Of a DNA stretch of 64,000 bases, positions 36,784 to 43,892 are shown one piece after another. Positions within the stretch are counted from its first letter, which is position 1. The number at the start of each line of letters is the position of its first letter. Source of the DNA: Oscillospiraceae bacterium (GTDB lineage: Bacteria > Bacillota > Clostridia > Oscillospirales > Oscillospiraceae); assembly GCA_015067545.1 (NCBI GenBank), contig SVMG01000001.1:124001-188000 (forward strand), in the 5' to 3' direction. The notes under the pieces are model-generated. The model saw only the letters and a program-made list of their open reading frames with translations, was not told where the DNA came from and did not search any database. A program made the translations under genes and the position numbers.

Positions 36784-37008
36784 ATGAGAAAACAGACAGT
36801 GCTTGCGAATATTTTGCTCATCGGCTTCATTTTGGGCATACACGAAGGCAGAATTGCCCTTTGGAAGGACGATCAGGCAAAGCCAATGAAGGTATTCCCC
36901 TATCAGGCGTCTATTTTGCCTGAGGAGGATCAGAAACGACTGGAGCAAGGCATTCATGTGGACAGCCTGCATGAGCTTTACAAGCTGGTGGAGGATTATC
37001 TTTCATGA
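36784..37008 (+). CDS. Small membrane-anchored protein resembling the BofC C-terminal region
   Basis: 74 residues. An N-terminal hydrophobic segment (ANILLIGFILGI) anchors a short exported tail with the pattern LPEEDQKRLEQGI then VDSLHELYKLVEDYLS. This tail resembles the C-terminal domain of BofC, the Bacillus forespore checkpoint protein, as also seen in many short Clostridia proteins. The relationship is tentative because BofC's N-terminal domain is missing. AAGGAGG stands 4 bases before an ATG at 36781 and 7 bases before the one at 36784; the second is preferred. Confidence 0.6.
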   Translation: MRKQTVLANILLIGFILGIHEGRIALWKDDQAKPMKVFPYQASILPEEDQKRLEQGIHVDSLHELYKLVEDYLS

Positions 37009-37054
37009 GTGATGCACAATTCCTGCCCGGGACGCATATAGTGAATTATGACAG

Positions 37055-37083
37055 TTGATTTTTCCTTTGAAATGCGGTAAAAT
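37055..37083 (+). promoter_or_regulatory. Promoter of the DUF1292 gene
   Basis: TTGATT (37055-37060), a 17-base spacer and TAAAAT (37078-37083), directly upstream of the RBS. Confidence 0.7.
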
Positions 37084-37108
37084 ATAAAAAAACGCAGGAG
37101 GAATGATC

Positions 37109-37381
37109 ATGGTTGATCAGTACGGCTCCGATTTCATCACCATCATGGATGAAGACGGAATGGAATATGAGCTGGAGGTACTCTCCACCTTAGAATACAA
37201 CGGTGCAAGCTATATTGCAGCGATCCCGGCTTCTGAGGAATTGGATCCGGAGGTCATCCTTCTGAAATCCGTGGAAGAGGACGGCGAAAGCATCCTGTGT
37301 GTTATAGAGGATGAACAGGAGCTGGATGCTGTGAACCAGCTGGTCATGGATTCTTTGTTTCAGGAATCGGATGCAGAATGA
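37109..37381 (+). CDS. DUF1292 domain-containing protein
   Basis: 90 residues, strongly acidic, matching the YrzB/DUF1292 family: DEDGMEYELEVLSTLEYNGASYIAA and a C-terminal EDEQELDAVNQLV segment. In many Firmicutes the gene sits between ruvX (here at 40.3 kb) and later genes, and its function is unknown. The ATG at 37109 is chosen because AGGAGG is 7 bases upstream; an ATG two codons earlier is one base from the site. A structured RNA follows the stop codon. Confidence 0.88.
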   Translation: MVDQYGSDFITIMDEDGMEYELEVLSTLEYNGASYIAAIPASEELDPEVILLKSVEEDGESILCVIEDEQELDAVNQLVMDSLFQESDAE

Positions 37382-37387
37382 TTTTCT

Positions 37388-37578
37388 CCTGCTTGGTGCG
37401 TGATGTGTCCTTTTGGACCCACATTTATTGATAGGGATGCCAGTTATCCCGGTTGGATTGCAGACCTCCCGCCTGCGCTATGACGTACGGTGGACGTTGG
37501 GAGCAGCTAAAATCGGGAGCGGCGACCCACCTGCCTTTTGGTGCAGGTCATAATCGGATGCACACGGCCAAAGCGGGA
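37388..37578 (+). ncRNA. ssrS: Structured RNA, probably 6S RNA
   Basis: A stretch of about 190 bases with no reading frame. Its two ends form a long helix: 37388-37410 pairs with 37556-37577 through about 20 pairs with small bulges. Internal hairpins include GGGAT/ATCCC at 37434-37450 and ACCTGC/GCAGGT at 37529-37548, and CTCCCG (37466) can pair with CGGGAG (37514). A strong intrinsic terminator follows 5 bases later. Size, end-to-end pairing and the following terminator fit 6S RNA, which binds RNA polymerase holoenzyme. Bacterial SRP, tmRNA and RNase P signatures were not found. Exact ends and identity are inferred. Confidence 0.5.
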
Positions 37579-37582
37579 TCTG

Positions 37583-37614
37583 GCATGGAGAACTGCGGTT
37601 CTCCATGCTTTTTT
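37583..37614 (+). terminator. Strong intrinsic terminator of the structured RNA
   Basis: GCATGGAGAAC-tgcg-GTTCTCCATGC, an 11-bp stem, is followed by TTTTTT. Confidence 0.93.
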
Positions 37615-37667
37615 GCTGTGAAGATTGTAAACTTTTTTCTTTTTTATGACAAGAATGAAGAAAAGAC

Positions 37668-37696
37668 TTGCAAGTTTCGTAAAAATAAGTTATAAT
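37668..37696 (+). promoter_or_regulatory. Promoter of the parvulin foldase gene
   Basis: TTGCAA (37668-37673), a 17-base spacer and TATAAT (37691-37696). Confidence 0.8.
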
Positions 37697-37758
37697 ACCG
37701 GGGTCTATGCGCAAAAGACTGCGCAATGTACAAAAGGACTATGAGAGGAATTGATTAC

Positions 37759-39564
37759 ATGAGCGCATCCAGTAAAAAGAAGCTCCGCAAGGAGCAGAAT
37801 GCTGCTGCCATGACCGAACGTCAGAAGAAAGAGCAGCAGGAGGCCAAAAAGCTAAAGGCCTATACCCTGACCTTCGCCATCGTGATGGTACTTGTTGTTG
37901 CCATCGTCGTTGGTGTGATCGTCAGCCCCATGATCGACGGTCTTGTTCGCCGCAACAGCAATGCTGTTACCATTGGTGAGCACAAGCTCTCCACCGCCGA
38001 TCTTACCTATTTTTATTTTGATGCTATTTCTGAGTATCAGCAGACAGTCTATAATCAGTATTACAGCTCCTTTGGTAACTACTGGTCCTACATGCTGGGC
38101 TTTGATACCACAAAGCCGCTGAACGAGCAGATGTACGACGAGAAGGAAGGCAAGACTTGGGCAGATCATTTTATCGATACTGCCATCGACACTGCCAAGG
38201 ATACCTATGCTCTGTACGATGATGCTGTCGCCAAGGGCCACACCTTCACCGAGGAAGAGCAGACCAACCTGGACTCCTATCTGGAATCCATGGAACTGTA
38301 TGCCACCTATTACGGCTACAGCAGTGTAAAGTCCTACCTGCGTTCCAGCTATGGCAACGGTGCTACTGAAAAGAATTACGAAGAGTATTACCGTGTCTGC
38401 TCCCTGGCATCTTCCTATCTGAGCAAGTATCACGAAGATCTGGAATATGATCTGGAAGATTACCGCGCCTACGAAAAGGACAAGTTTGACGATTACTCCA
38501 CCCTGTCCTATATCTACTACTCCATGAAGTACAACACCTATCTGGGTGAAGGCACCAAGAGCGAGGACGGCAAGACAACCACCTGGACCGATGAGGAAAA
38601 GAATGCCGCGCGCGATGCCATGAAGGCAGACCTGGAGGCACTTCTCGCAGGCGAGGTCAAGGATAAGGAATCCTTCGACAAGGCCATCCAGGCTTGGGAG
38701 ATCAACAAGCCCAAGGAAGAGGACAACAAGGAGTCTGACAGCAGCAGCTCCAGCAGCTCTAGTAGTAGCTCCAGCAGCACAGCCACCAAGCTGCCCACCT
38801 CCACTGAGGTTAAGGACGCCTTCATCAACAGCATCTCCCTCCAGGAAAGCGCTGTGAATTGGCTGAAGGAAACCAAAACTGTGGACGGCAAGGTGCAGAC
38901 CGCCCGTGTAGCCGGTGAGCTCAAGGCCTTTGAGGTCTACACCTACGAGGATAAGAAGGATCTCCCCGACGATCATAAGCACGGCGATGACTGCGGCTGC
39001 TCCAGAACCATCGATGGCTACACCATTGTTCTGTTCACCGAACGGGATGACAACGAGGTCAAAATGGCCAATGTCCGTCACATTCTGGTGAAATTCCAGG
39101 GCGGCACAAAGGATAAGGACGGCAATGTCACCTACTCCGACGAGGAAAAGAAGACCGCTAAGGAAGAGGCTGAAAAGCTTCTGAAGCAGTGGCAGGAAGG
39201 CAAGGCCGACGAGGAAAGCTTCGGCGAGCTGGCCAACAAGGAAAGCGATGACCAGAACGGCAAGGTCACCAACGGCGGCCTGTACGAGGATATCTATCCT
39301 GGCCAAATGGTGAAGGCGTTTGAGGAATGGTGCTTTGCTGAGGGCCGCAAGACCGGCGACACCGGCATTGTGGAAACTGAGTACGGCTACCACGTCATGT
39401 TCTACTCCTCCACCGATGAGATGTCCTACCGGGATCTGATGATCGATACCGATCTGCGTGCAGAGGACACTGAAAAGTGGCACGACAGCCTGAGCGAGAA
39501 GGTTACCTGTGTAACAGAAAACCTGAAGTATATGGACTACGATTACGTCCTGCAGGAACAGTAA
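37759..39564 (+). CDS. Membrane-anchored parvulin-type peptidyl-prolyl isomerase (PrsA/SurA-like)
   Basis: 601 residues. A long basic cytoplasmic tail (residues 1-34) precedes a single membrane helix (35-57), so the body is extracytoplasmic. A large helical, Tyr-rich region (about 65-310) is followed by a serine run (about 326-340), a second helical part, and a PpiC rotamase domain (about 435-552; MANVRHILVKF...YGYHVMFYSS). The segment DDHKHGDDCGC near 407-416 could bind metal. The family assists folding of exported proteins. The ATG at 37759 follows AGAGGA. It is monocistronic with a promoter and a terminator. Confidence 0.88.
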   Translation: MSASSKKKLRKEQNAAAMTERQKKEQQEAKKLKAYTLTFAIVMVLVVAIVVGVIVSPMIDGLVRRNSNAVTIGEHKLSTADLTYFYFDAISEYQQTVYNQYYSSFGNYWSYMLGFDTTKPLNEQMYDEKEGKTWADHFIDTAIDTAKDTYALYDDAVAKGHTFTEEEQTNLDSYLESMELYATYYGYSSVKSYLRSSYGNGATEKNYEEYYRVCSLASSYLSKYHEDLEYDLEDYRAYEKDKFDDYSTLSYIYYSMKYNTYLGEGTKSEDGKTTTWTDEEKNAARDAMKADLEALLAGEVKDKESFDKAIQAWEINKPKEEDNKESDSSSSSSSSSSSSSTATKLPTSTEVKDAFINSISLQESAVNWLKETKTVDGKVQTARVAGELKAFEVYTYEDKKDLPDDHKHGDDCGCSRTIDGYTIVLFTERDDNEVKMANVRHILVKFQGGTKDKDGNVTYSDEEKKTAKEEAEKLLKQWQEGKADEESFGELANKESDDQNGKVTNGGLYEDIYPGQMVKAFEEWCFAEGRKTGDTGIVETEYGYHVMFYSSTDEMSYRDLMIDTDLRAEDTEKWHDSLSEKVTCVTENLKYMDYDYVLQEQ

Positions 39565-39570
39565 TATAGT

Positions 39571-39600
39571 GGATCCGGATCTTTTGATCCGGATCCTTTT
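39571..39600 (+). terminator. Terminator of the parvulin gene
   Basis: GGATCCGGATC-tttt-GATCCGGATCC followed by TTTTT. Confidence 0.92.
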
Positions 39601-39648
39601 TGTATATTTTGCGCCCTGCTTACAAAAAATGCTGTAAGGAGGGATGAA

Positions 39649-40002
39649 ATGAACCGAAAAATAGGGTATCTCCTCGCCGGAGTGGCTGCCGGCGCAGTCA
39701 ACGGTTTGCTGGGCGCAGGTGGAGGTATGATCCTCGTTCCCCTGCTGACGCTGCTTGGACACCTGGAGGACAGAAAGGTTTTTCCAACATCCGTGGCTAT
39801 TATTTTCCCGATCTGCCTGATTTCATTAAGCGTATCTCCCGGGTTTGGGAATCTTCCCTGGCAGGAAGCATGGCCCTATCTGCTTGCAGCGATCCCAGGC
39901 GGCTTACTGGCAGGCATTCTTGATAAAAAGATCCCGGTGAAGTGGCTTCACCGGGCGTTGGGAATTCTGATCATCTATGGAGGAGTGCGGTATCTATGGT
40001 AA
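39649..40002 (+). CDS. Half-size TauE/SafE family membrane protein, first half
   Basis: 117 residues with about four hydrophobic helices and the family motif NGLLGAGGGMILVPLL near the N-terminus. A normal TauE/SafE transporter has about 250 residues and two such repeats; this gene encodes one repeat. It overlaps the next gene, which encodes the second, by 7 bases. The two products probably assemble as a heterodimer exporting sulfite, sulfoacetate or another organic anion. CTGTAAGGAGGG precedes the ATG. Confidence 0.8.
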   Translation: MNRKIGYLLAGVAAGAVNGLLGAGGGMILVPLLTLLGHLEDRKVFPTSVAIIFPICLISLSVSPGFGNLPWQEAWPYLLAAIPGGLLAGILDKKIPVKWLHRALGILIIYGGVRYLW

Positions 40003-40367
40003 CTCCCCTGCTTTACCTTGTTGTTGGACTTGTGCTTGGCTTCTTAGCCGGACTTGGTATCGGTGGCGGTTCGCTGCTGATCCTTTGGCTGACATTATTT
40101 GCAAACACCGGGCCACAAACTGCCAGAGCCATCAATCTTATGTTCTTTTTGGCAGCGGCCGGAAGTGTTTGTCTGTTTCGTTGGAGAAAAGGCGATCTGA
40201 ATTTTAAGGAACTCCTGCCTGCCATCATCGGCGGATGTCTGGCCGCGGGGGTATGTTCCTGGGTCGGAACAAAGATCGATCAAAGCATCCTGGAAAAGAT
40301 CTTCGGTGTCCTTTTACTGGTAACAGGAACACGCGAACTGCTTTATCGGCCACGAAAAGCCAAGTAA
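39996..40367 (+). CDS. Half-size TauE/SafE family membrane protein, second half
   Basis: 123 residues with about four hydrophobic helices and its own repeat motif LAGLGIGGGSLLILWLTL. The ATG at 39996 lies inside the end of the first half, with GGAGGA upstream, so the pair is translationally coupled. Both halves have their own start, site and stop, and each keeps an intact repeat, so this is a stable split form and not a frameshift error. Substrate unknown. It overlaps the 3' end of ruvX by 25 bases on the other strand. Confidence 0.8.
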   Translation: MVTPLLYLVVGLVLGFLAGLGIGGGSLLILWLTLFANTGPQTARAINLMFFLAAAGSVCLFRWRKGDLNFKELLPAIIGGCLAAGVCSWVGTKIDQSILEKIFGVLLLVTGTRELLYRPRKAK

Positions 40368-40759
40368 CCCTCCAGGATCAGGGATGCGGCAACCGCATCC
40401 ACGGTATTTTTACGCTTTTGGCCATGGTAATTATGCTGGGACAGGATATTGTGCGCCTCCACAGTGGTGCGTCGTTCATCCCACATCTGTACCGGCAGGC
40501 CGGTGGCACGGCCCAGCTCATCCGCAAATTCCCGGCACAACTGGGCGCGAACGCCCTCTGTGCCGTCCATATTTCGAGGCAATCCGACAACGATCTGCCC
40601 AACTTCATTTTCCTTTGCAATGCGAACGATGTCGGCAATGGCTTTTTCACGGTTACGGCTTGGCACGACTGTGGTAGAGCCTACGATGCTGCACAGCAGA
40701 TCAGACAGTGCCACGCCGGTACGGGCATCGCCGTAATCGATTCCCATAATACGCTTCAT
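40343..40759 (-). CDS. ruvX: Putative pre-16S rRNA nuclease / Holliday junction resolvase RuvX (YqgF)
   Basis: 138 residues of the YqgF fold. The RNase-H-like active-site signature GIDYGDARTGVALSD is at the N-terminus, VGLPRNMDGTEG near 60-71, and DERRTTVEA plus the DAVAASLIL motif near the C-terminus supply the remaining acidic residues. The product processes 16S rRNA 5' ends and is also called a resolvase. DUF1292, often its partner in Firmicutes, lies 3 kb away on the other strand. Confidence 0.93.
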   Translation of the reverse strand: MKRIMGIDYGDARTGVALSDLLCSIVGSTTVVPSRNREKAIADIVRIAKENEVGQIVVGLPRNMDGTEGVRAQLCREFADELGRATGLPVQMWDERRTTVEAHNILSQHNYHGQKRKNTVDAVAASLILEGYLAFRGR

Positions 40760-40809
40760 ATGTGAACCTCATTTCTTGATTTTTCTATATTATAACGGAT
40801 AAAATGCGA

Positions 40810-40838
40810 AAAAGAAAGGCAAATTTTGCCTTTCTTTT
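40810..40838. terminator. Terminator at the tspO 3' end
   Basis: AAAGAAAGGC and GCCTTTCTTT form a near-perfect palindrome whose 3' arm runs into T residues on both strands. It overlaps the end of tspO. Confidence 0.8.
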
Positions 40839-41319
40839 ATCTATTCAGAATCCAAACGCCGAAATTCAGATATGCCGCGAAGGTCAACCAGATCAGATAT
40901 GGGATCTGCAGCAGGGCTGCAAGTCTGTCAACCCTGTGAAATTGCCGCACCATCAAAAACACCAATACCCACAGGAGCACCAGCCAAAGCAGTGCAAATC
41001 CGAATGCTTGGGCATTGAAGAAGATCAGACTCCAGAAGAAATTGACGATCAGCTGAGCAACGTACAGATTCAATCCCCTGCTTCGTGTTTCACTTTCCTT
41101 GGTAAGCCATACCCGAGCAGCGCTGATCCCCATAAGTGCGTACAAAATTGTCCACACAACAGCAAACAGCCATCCTGGTGGTGTCAGCGCAGGCTTAGTG
41201 ACCGTTGCTTCGTATGATTCCATTCCATTCATAGATAGCAGCGCAGACAATCCGCCAACTGCCAAGGCAATGAGCACACTGATAATATATGGCTTCCATT
41301 TATCCCATAACTGCTTCAT
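40837..41319 (-). CDS. tspO: TspO/MBR family protein
   Basis: 160 residues, five membrane helices, the size of bacterial TspO. Conserved features include ALTPPGWLFAVVWTILYALMG (near 44-64), rich in aromatic residues lining the ligand pocket, and an ILYALMGISAARVW stretch. TspO binds porphyrins and related ligands. The ATG at 41319 is preferred because GGGAGGG is 6 bases upstream; an ATG two codons earlier abuts the site. Monocistronic, with its terminator at the 3' end. Confidence 0.92.
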   Translation of the reverse strand: MKQLWDKWKPYIISVLIALAVGGLSALLSMNGMESYEATVTKPALTPPGWLFAVVWTILYALMGISAARVWLTKESETRSRGLNLYVAQLIVNFFWSLIFFNAQAFGFALLWLVLLWVLVFLMVRQFHRVDRLAALLQIPYLIWLTFAAYLNFGVWILNR

Positions 41320-41427
41320 TTCCATCCCTCCCGGTAACAGGATATGCTTGTACATCAAAAGAATATGCCTCTGTTCCAAAATCTCCATGGTACAGTAAAA
41401 ATATACGAAATTTTGGCAAAAAAGTTG

Positions 41428-41456
41428 TTGACTATCACAGAAATCTGTGGTAGAAT
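41428..41456 (+). promoter_or_regulatory. Promoter of rpmG-secE-nusG-rplK-rplA with a palindromic spacer
   Basis: TTGACT (41428-41433), a 17-base spacer and TAGAAT (41451-41456). The spacer contains the perfect inverted repeat CACAGA-AA-TCTGTG (41436-41449), so a repressor or activator could bind between the two boxes. Confidence 0.75.
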
Positions 41457-41468
41457 GACTCTACCTGT

Positions 41469-41553
41469 GAAAAAACGGGCTTTCAGTTATGCCCTTTTTC
41501 AGCTTCGGGGCGGATATGTAGTTGTCCGCTTTCTAAATCTTTTCTAGCCGAAG
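41469..41553 (+). promoter_or_regulatory. Structured leader of the rpmG operon
   Basis: The leader of about 125 bases holds two hairpins. The first pairs GAAAAA-ac-GGGC (41469-41480) with GCCC-TTTTTC (41491-41500), a terminator-like element with five T residues. The second pairs CTTCGG (41503-41508) with CCGAAG (41548-41553) and encloses GCGGA/TCCGC. This is consistent with attenuation of ribosomal-protein genes. No ligand or protein is identified. Confidence 0.5.
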
Positions 41554-41589
41554 TGATACAGGGAGGCAATTATTTAAGGAGGTGCCGTA

Positions 41590-41739
41590 ATGCGCGTAAA
41601 AGTCACTTTGAGATGCTCCGAGTGCAAGCAGAGAAACTACAACACCATGAAAAACAAGAAGAACGACCCTGACCGTCTCGAAATGAGCAAGTACTGCAGA
41701 TTCTGCAGAAAGCACACTACTCACAACGAGACCAAGTAA
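41590..41739 (+). CDS. rpmG: 50S ribosomal protein L33 (zinc-binding form)
   Basis: 49 residues: [19 protein letters not shown] at the N-terminus and the second CRFCRKH pair give two CxxC motifs, the zinc-binding form of L33. Alternative zinc-independent paralogs elsewhere are common in Firmicutes. The ATG follows AGGAGGTGCC. It heads the rpmG-secE-nusG-rplK-rplA unit and is too short to be found with usual length cut-offs. Confidence 0.95.
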   Translation: MRVKVTLRCSECKQRNYNTMKNKKNDPDRLEMSKYCRFCRKHTTHNETK

Positions 41740-41752
41740 GGAGAGGCAAAAG

Positions 41753-42001
41753 ATGGCTGAAATCAAAAAGGAAAACTGGTTCAAAAGAGCCTGGGGTGCC
41801 GTATGCAGATACTTCCGTGAGCTGAAGAGCGAACTGAAGAAGGTCGTCTGGTCCACCCCTCAGCAGGTGCTCAAAAACACCTTGATCGTCATCGCATGCG
41901 TCCTCGTGGTTGGCGTGTTCGTTTGGCTGTTCGACTTTGTGGCCAACGTCAGCATCACTGCTTTGATCGATGCTGTTACGAATCTGACCCACAACCATTA
42001 A
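41753..42001 (+). CDS. secE: Preprotein translocase subunit SecE
   Basis: 82 residues. A charged, amphipathic N-terminus with RELKSELKKVVWSTPQQVLKN is followed by a single membrane helix (TLIVIACVLVVGVFVWLF). SecE clamps the SecY channel. It starts 13 bases after rpmG, and the order rpmG-secE-nusG is the usual one in Firmicutes. Confidence 0.95.
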   Translation: MAEIKKENWFKRAWGAVCRYFRELKSELKKVVWSTPQQVLKNTLIVIACVLVVGVFVWLFDFVANVSITALIDAVTNLTHNH

Positions 42002-42010
42002 GGTGGGAAT

Positions 42011-42541
42011 ATGGCAGAGGCTGCAAAGTGGTATGTAGTCCATACCTATTCCGGGTATGAGAACACTGTAAAAGCCACCATCGAAAAAACCGTTGAAAGC
42101 CGTCAGCTCCAGAACGTGATCCAGGCAATTTCCATTCCCATGGAAACAGTTACGGAAATCACCGATTCCGGCGCGACCAAAACCTATGACCGGAAGGTTT
42201 ATCCCGGCTATGTTCTGGTCAAGATGGTTTACAGCGATGACACATGGCATGTGATCCGCAATGTTCGGGGCGTAACCGGATTTGTGGGCACATCCAGCAA
42301 TGACCCCACTCCCCTGACGGATGATGAAGTCTACGCAATGGGCGTGGAGAAGAAGGAGATCATCGTTAACTACGAGGTTGGCGATACTGTCCGGATCCTC
42401 GACGGTCCCTTGAGTTCCTTCACCGGCGTGGTGGAGACCATTGAGGTCGAAAAGAACGCGGTCAGCGTGATCGTATCCATGTTTGGCCGTGAGACCCCGG
42501 TCGAGTTCGAGCTCGATCAGATCGAGGTCGTATCCCAGTAA
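42011..42541 (+). CDS. nusG: Transcription termination/antitermination protein NusG
   Basis: 176 residues. The N-terminal NGN domain (KWYVVHTYSGYENTVKATIE) binds RNA polymerase, and the C-terminal KOW domain (GDTVRILDGPLSSFTGVVE) binds partners such as NusE or Rho. AAGGTGGGAAT precedes the ATG, 9 bases after secE. It modulates pausing and termination and couples transcription to translation. Length is normal for Gram-positive NusG. Confidence 0.97.
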   Translation: MAEAAKWYVVHTYSGYENTVKATIEKTVESRQLQNVIQAISIPMETVTEITDSGATKTYDRKVYPGYVLVKMVYSDDTWHVIRNVRGVTGFVGTSSNDPTPLTDDEVYAMGVEKKEIIVNYEVGDTVRILDGPLSSFTGVVETIEVEKNAVSVIVSMFGRETPVEFELDQIEVVSQ

Positions 42542-42570
42542 ACGAATCGGACCGAGTATTCGGTCGGAAC

Positions 42571-42620
42571 GTGGGAGGGGCTAAAGCCCCGAAAGAAATG
42601 CGCAAAGCGCATATTACCAC
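42571..42620 (+). promoter_or_regulatory. L1-operator-like element before rplK (copy A)
   Basis: GTGGGAGGGGC begins a helix whose 3' arm ends in ATTACCAC. Two internal hairpins lie between: GGGGC-taaa-GCCCC and ATGCGC-aa-AGCGCAT. It shares the GTGGGAGG...ACCAC frame with copy B before rplA. It resembles mRNA sites by which ribosomal protein L1 represses its own operon in other bacteria. Confidence 0.5.
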
Positions 42621-42643
42621 ATTTTATTCAGGAGGTGCTTATC

Positions 42644-43069
42644 ATGGCACAGAAAGTTACCGGTATTATCAAACTGCAAATTAACGCCGCTAAGGCAACC
42701 GCTTCTCCCCCTGTCGGCCCCGCTTTGGGTCAGCATGGCGTAAACATCGCCGCATTCATCAAGGAATTTAATGCCCGTACCCAGAACATGGAAGGCTACA
42801 AGATTCCTGTTGTCATCACCGTTTACGCAGACCGCAGCTTCACCTTTATCACCAAGACTCCCCCCACCCCTCTGCTGGTTCTGAAGGCCGCAGGTCTGCA
42901 GGGTGGCTCCGGTGTCCCCAACAAGAACAAGGTTGGTTCTCTGACTGCTGCTCAGGTTACTGAGATCGCAAAGACCAAGCTGCCCGATCTGAACGTTAAT
43001 TCTCTGGAAGCCGCTGAGAGCCAGGTTCGTGGCACTTGCCGCTCCATGGGCGTTACTGTTGTTGACTAA
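42644..43069 (+). CDS. rplK: 50S ribosomal protein L11
   Basis: 141 residues. The N-terminal [28 protein letters not shown] segment and the C-terminal RNA-binding helix region ([10 protein letters not shown]) are characteristic. L11 forms the GTPase-associated centre with 23S rRNA. The ATG at 42644 follows CAGGAGGTGC. An L1-operator-like element sits between nusG and this gene. Confidence 0.97.
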   Translation: MAQKVTGIIKLQINAAKATASPPVGPALGQHGVNIAAFIKEFNARTQNMEGYKIPVVITVYADRSFTFITKTPPTPLLVLKAAGLQGGSGVPNKNKVGSLTAAQVTEIAKTKLPDLNVNSLEAAESQVRGTCRSMGVTVVD

Positions 43070-43103
43070 AATTTGCTGACCGGGGTTTTACCGTCTCGGA
43101 AAT

Positions 43104-43129
43104 GTGGGAGGATTATTCCGCATCACCAC
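43104..43129 (+). promoter_or_regulatory. L1-operator-like element before rplA (copy B)
   Basis: GTGGGAGGATTATTCCGCATC and the closing CCAC form a compact helix with a GGA/TCC inner stem. It lies 5 bases before the rplA RBS region, so L1 bound here could block translation start. Confidence 0.5.
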
Positions 43130-43149
43130 TATATAGGAGGAAAATTACA

Positions 43150-43842
43150 TTGTTTAGAGGTAAAAAGTACAAGGAGAGCGCAAAACTGATTGATCGCTCT
43201 GTTCAGTATGATCCCGCAGAGGCCCTGGATCTGGTTGTGAAGGGTGCTTCCGCTAAGTTCGACGAGACCGTCGAGCTGCACATCAAGTTGGGTGTTGACT
43301 CCCGTCACGCTGACCAGCAGGTCCGCGGCGCCGTGGTTCTGCCCAACGGCACCGGTAAGACCGCCCGCGTGCTGGTCTTCACCAAGGATGCTAAGGTCGA
43401 CGAGGCCAAGGCTGCCGGCGCTGACTATGTTGGCGGCATGGAGCTGGTCGAGAAGATCACCAAGGAAAACTGGTTCGAGTTCGACGTGGTCGTGGCTTCC
43501 CCCGACATGATGGGCGTCGTTGGTCGTCTGGGTAAGGTTCTGGGCCCCAAGGGCTTGATGCCCTCTCCCAAGGCCGGCACTGTTACCCCCAACGTCGGTG
43601 CTGCTGTCACCGAGATCAAGGCTGGTAAGGTCGAGTACCGTCTGGACAAGACCAACATCATCCACTGCCCCATCGGCAAGGTTTCCTTCGGCGCTGAGAA
43701 GCTGTCCGAGAACATGGACACCCTGATCAAGGCTGTTGTGAAGGCTAAGCCCGCTGCAGCAAAGGGTCAGTATATCAAGTCCTGCACCGTGGTTTCCACC
43801 ATGGGCCCCGGCGTGAAGGTCTCCACCGCTAAGTATCTGTAA
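43150..43842 (+). CDS. rplA: 50S ribosomal protein L1
   Basis: 230 residues. L1 forms the mobile stalk at the E site and in many bacteria autoregulates its operon. The start is TTG at 43150, preceded by AGGAGG 9 bases upstream, giving [16 protein letters not shown] after the initiator. The segments [15 protein letters not shown] and [15 protein letters not shown] are diagnostic. It ends the transcript at a strong terminator; rplJ and rplL, which usually follow, are not here. Confidence 0.96.
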   Translation: MFRGKKYKESAKLIDRSVQYDPAEALDLVVKGASAKFDETVELHIKLGVDSRHADQQVRGAVVLPNGTGKTARVLVFTKDAKVDEAKAAGADYVGGMELVEKITKENWFEFDVVVASPDMMGVVGRLGKVLGPKGLMPSPKAGTVTPNVGAAVTEIKAGKVEYRLDKTNIIHCPIGKVSFGAEKLSENMDTLIKAVVKAKPAAAKGQYIKSCTVVSTMGPGVKVSTAKYL

Positions 43843-43857
43843 GCTTATAGATGCAGC

Positions 43858-43888
43858 AACCCCCAACGGAAGTTCCGTTGGGGGTTTT
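43858..43888 (+). terminator. Terminator after rplA
   Basis: CCCCCAACGGAA-g-TTCCGTTGGGGG, a 12-bp arm palindrome followed by TTTTCC. It faces the ispA stop on the other strand. Confidence 0.9.
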
Positions 43889-43892
43889 CCTG

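Noticed and set aside
37388..37578. Structured RNA as bacterial SRP RNA, tmRNA or RNase P RNA
   Set aside because: The conserved SRP GGAAG loop, the tmRNA tRNA-like ends and the RNase P GAGGAAAGTC core were not found, and the length is too short for the last two.
38737..38790. Short tandem AGC/TCC repeats as a possible CRISPR or microsatellite locus
   Set aside because: They encode the in-frame serine linker of the parvulin protein; there are no repeat-spacer units.
37852..39762. A 636-codon open frame antisense to the parvulin gene
   Set aside because: It exists because the sense gene is rich in Glu, Lys and Asp codons, which leave few stops in the opposite frame. It lacks a ribosome site and its translation is a Val/Ile/Leu-rich shadow.
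39649..40367. TauE/SafE pair as a single gene broken by a frameshift
   Set aside because: Each half has its own ribosome site, start and stop and a complete repeat, which fits a stable two-gene form better.
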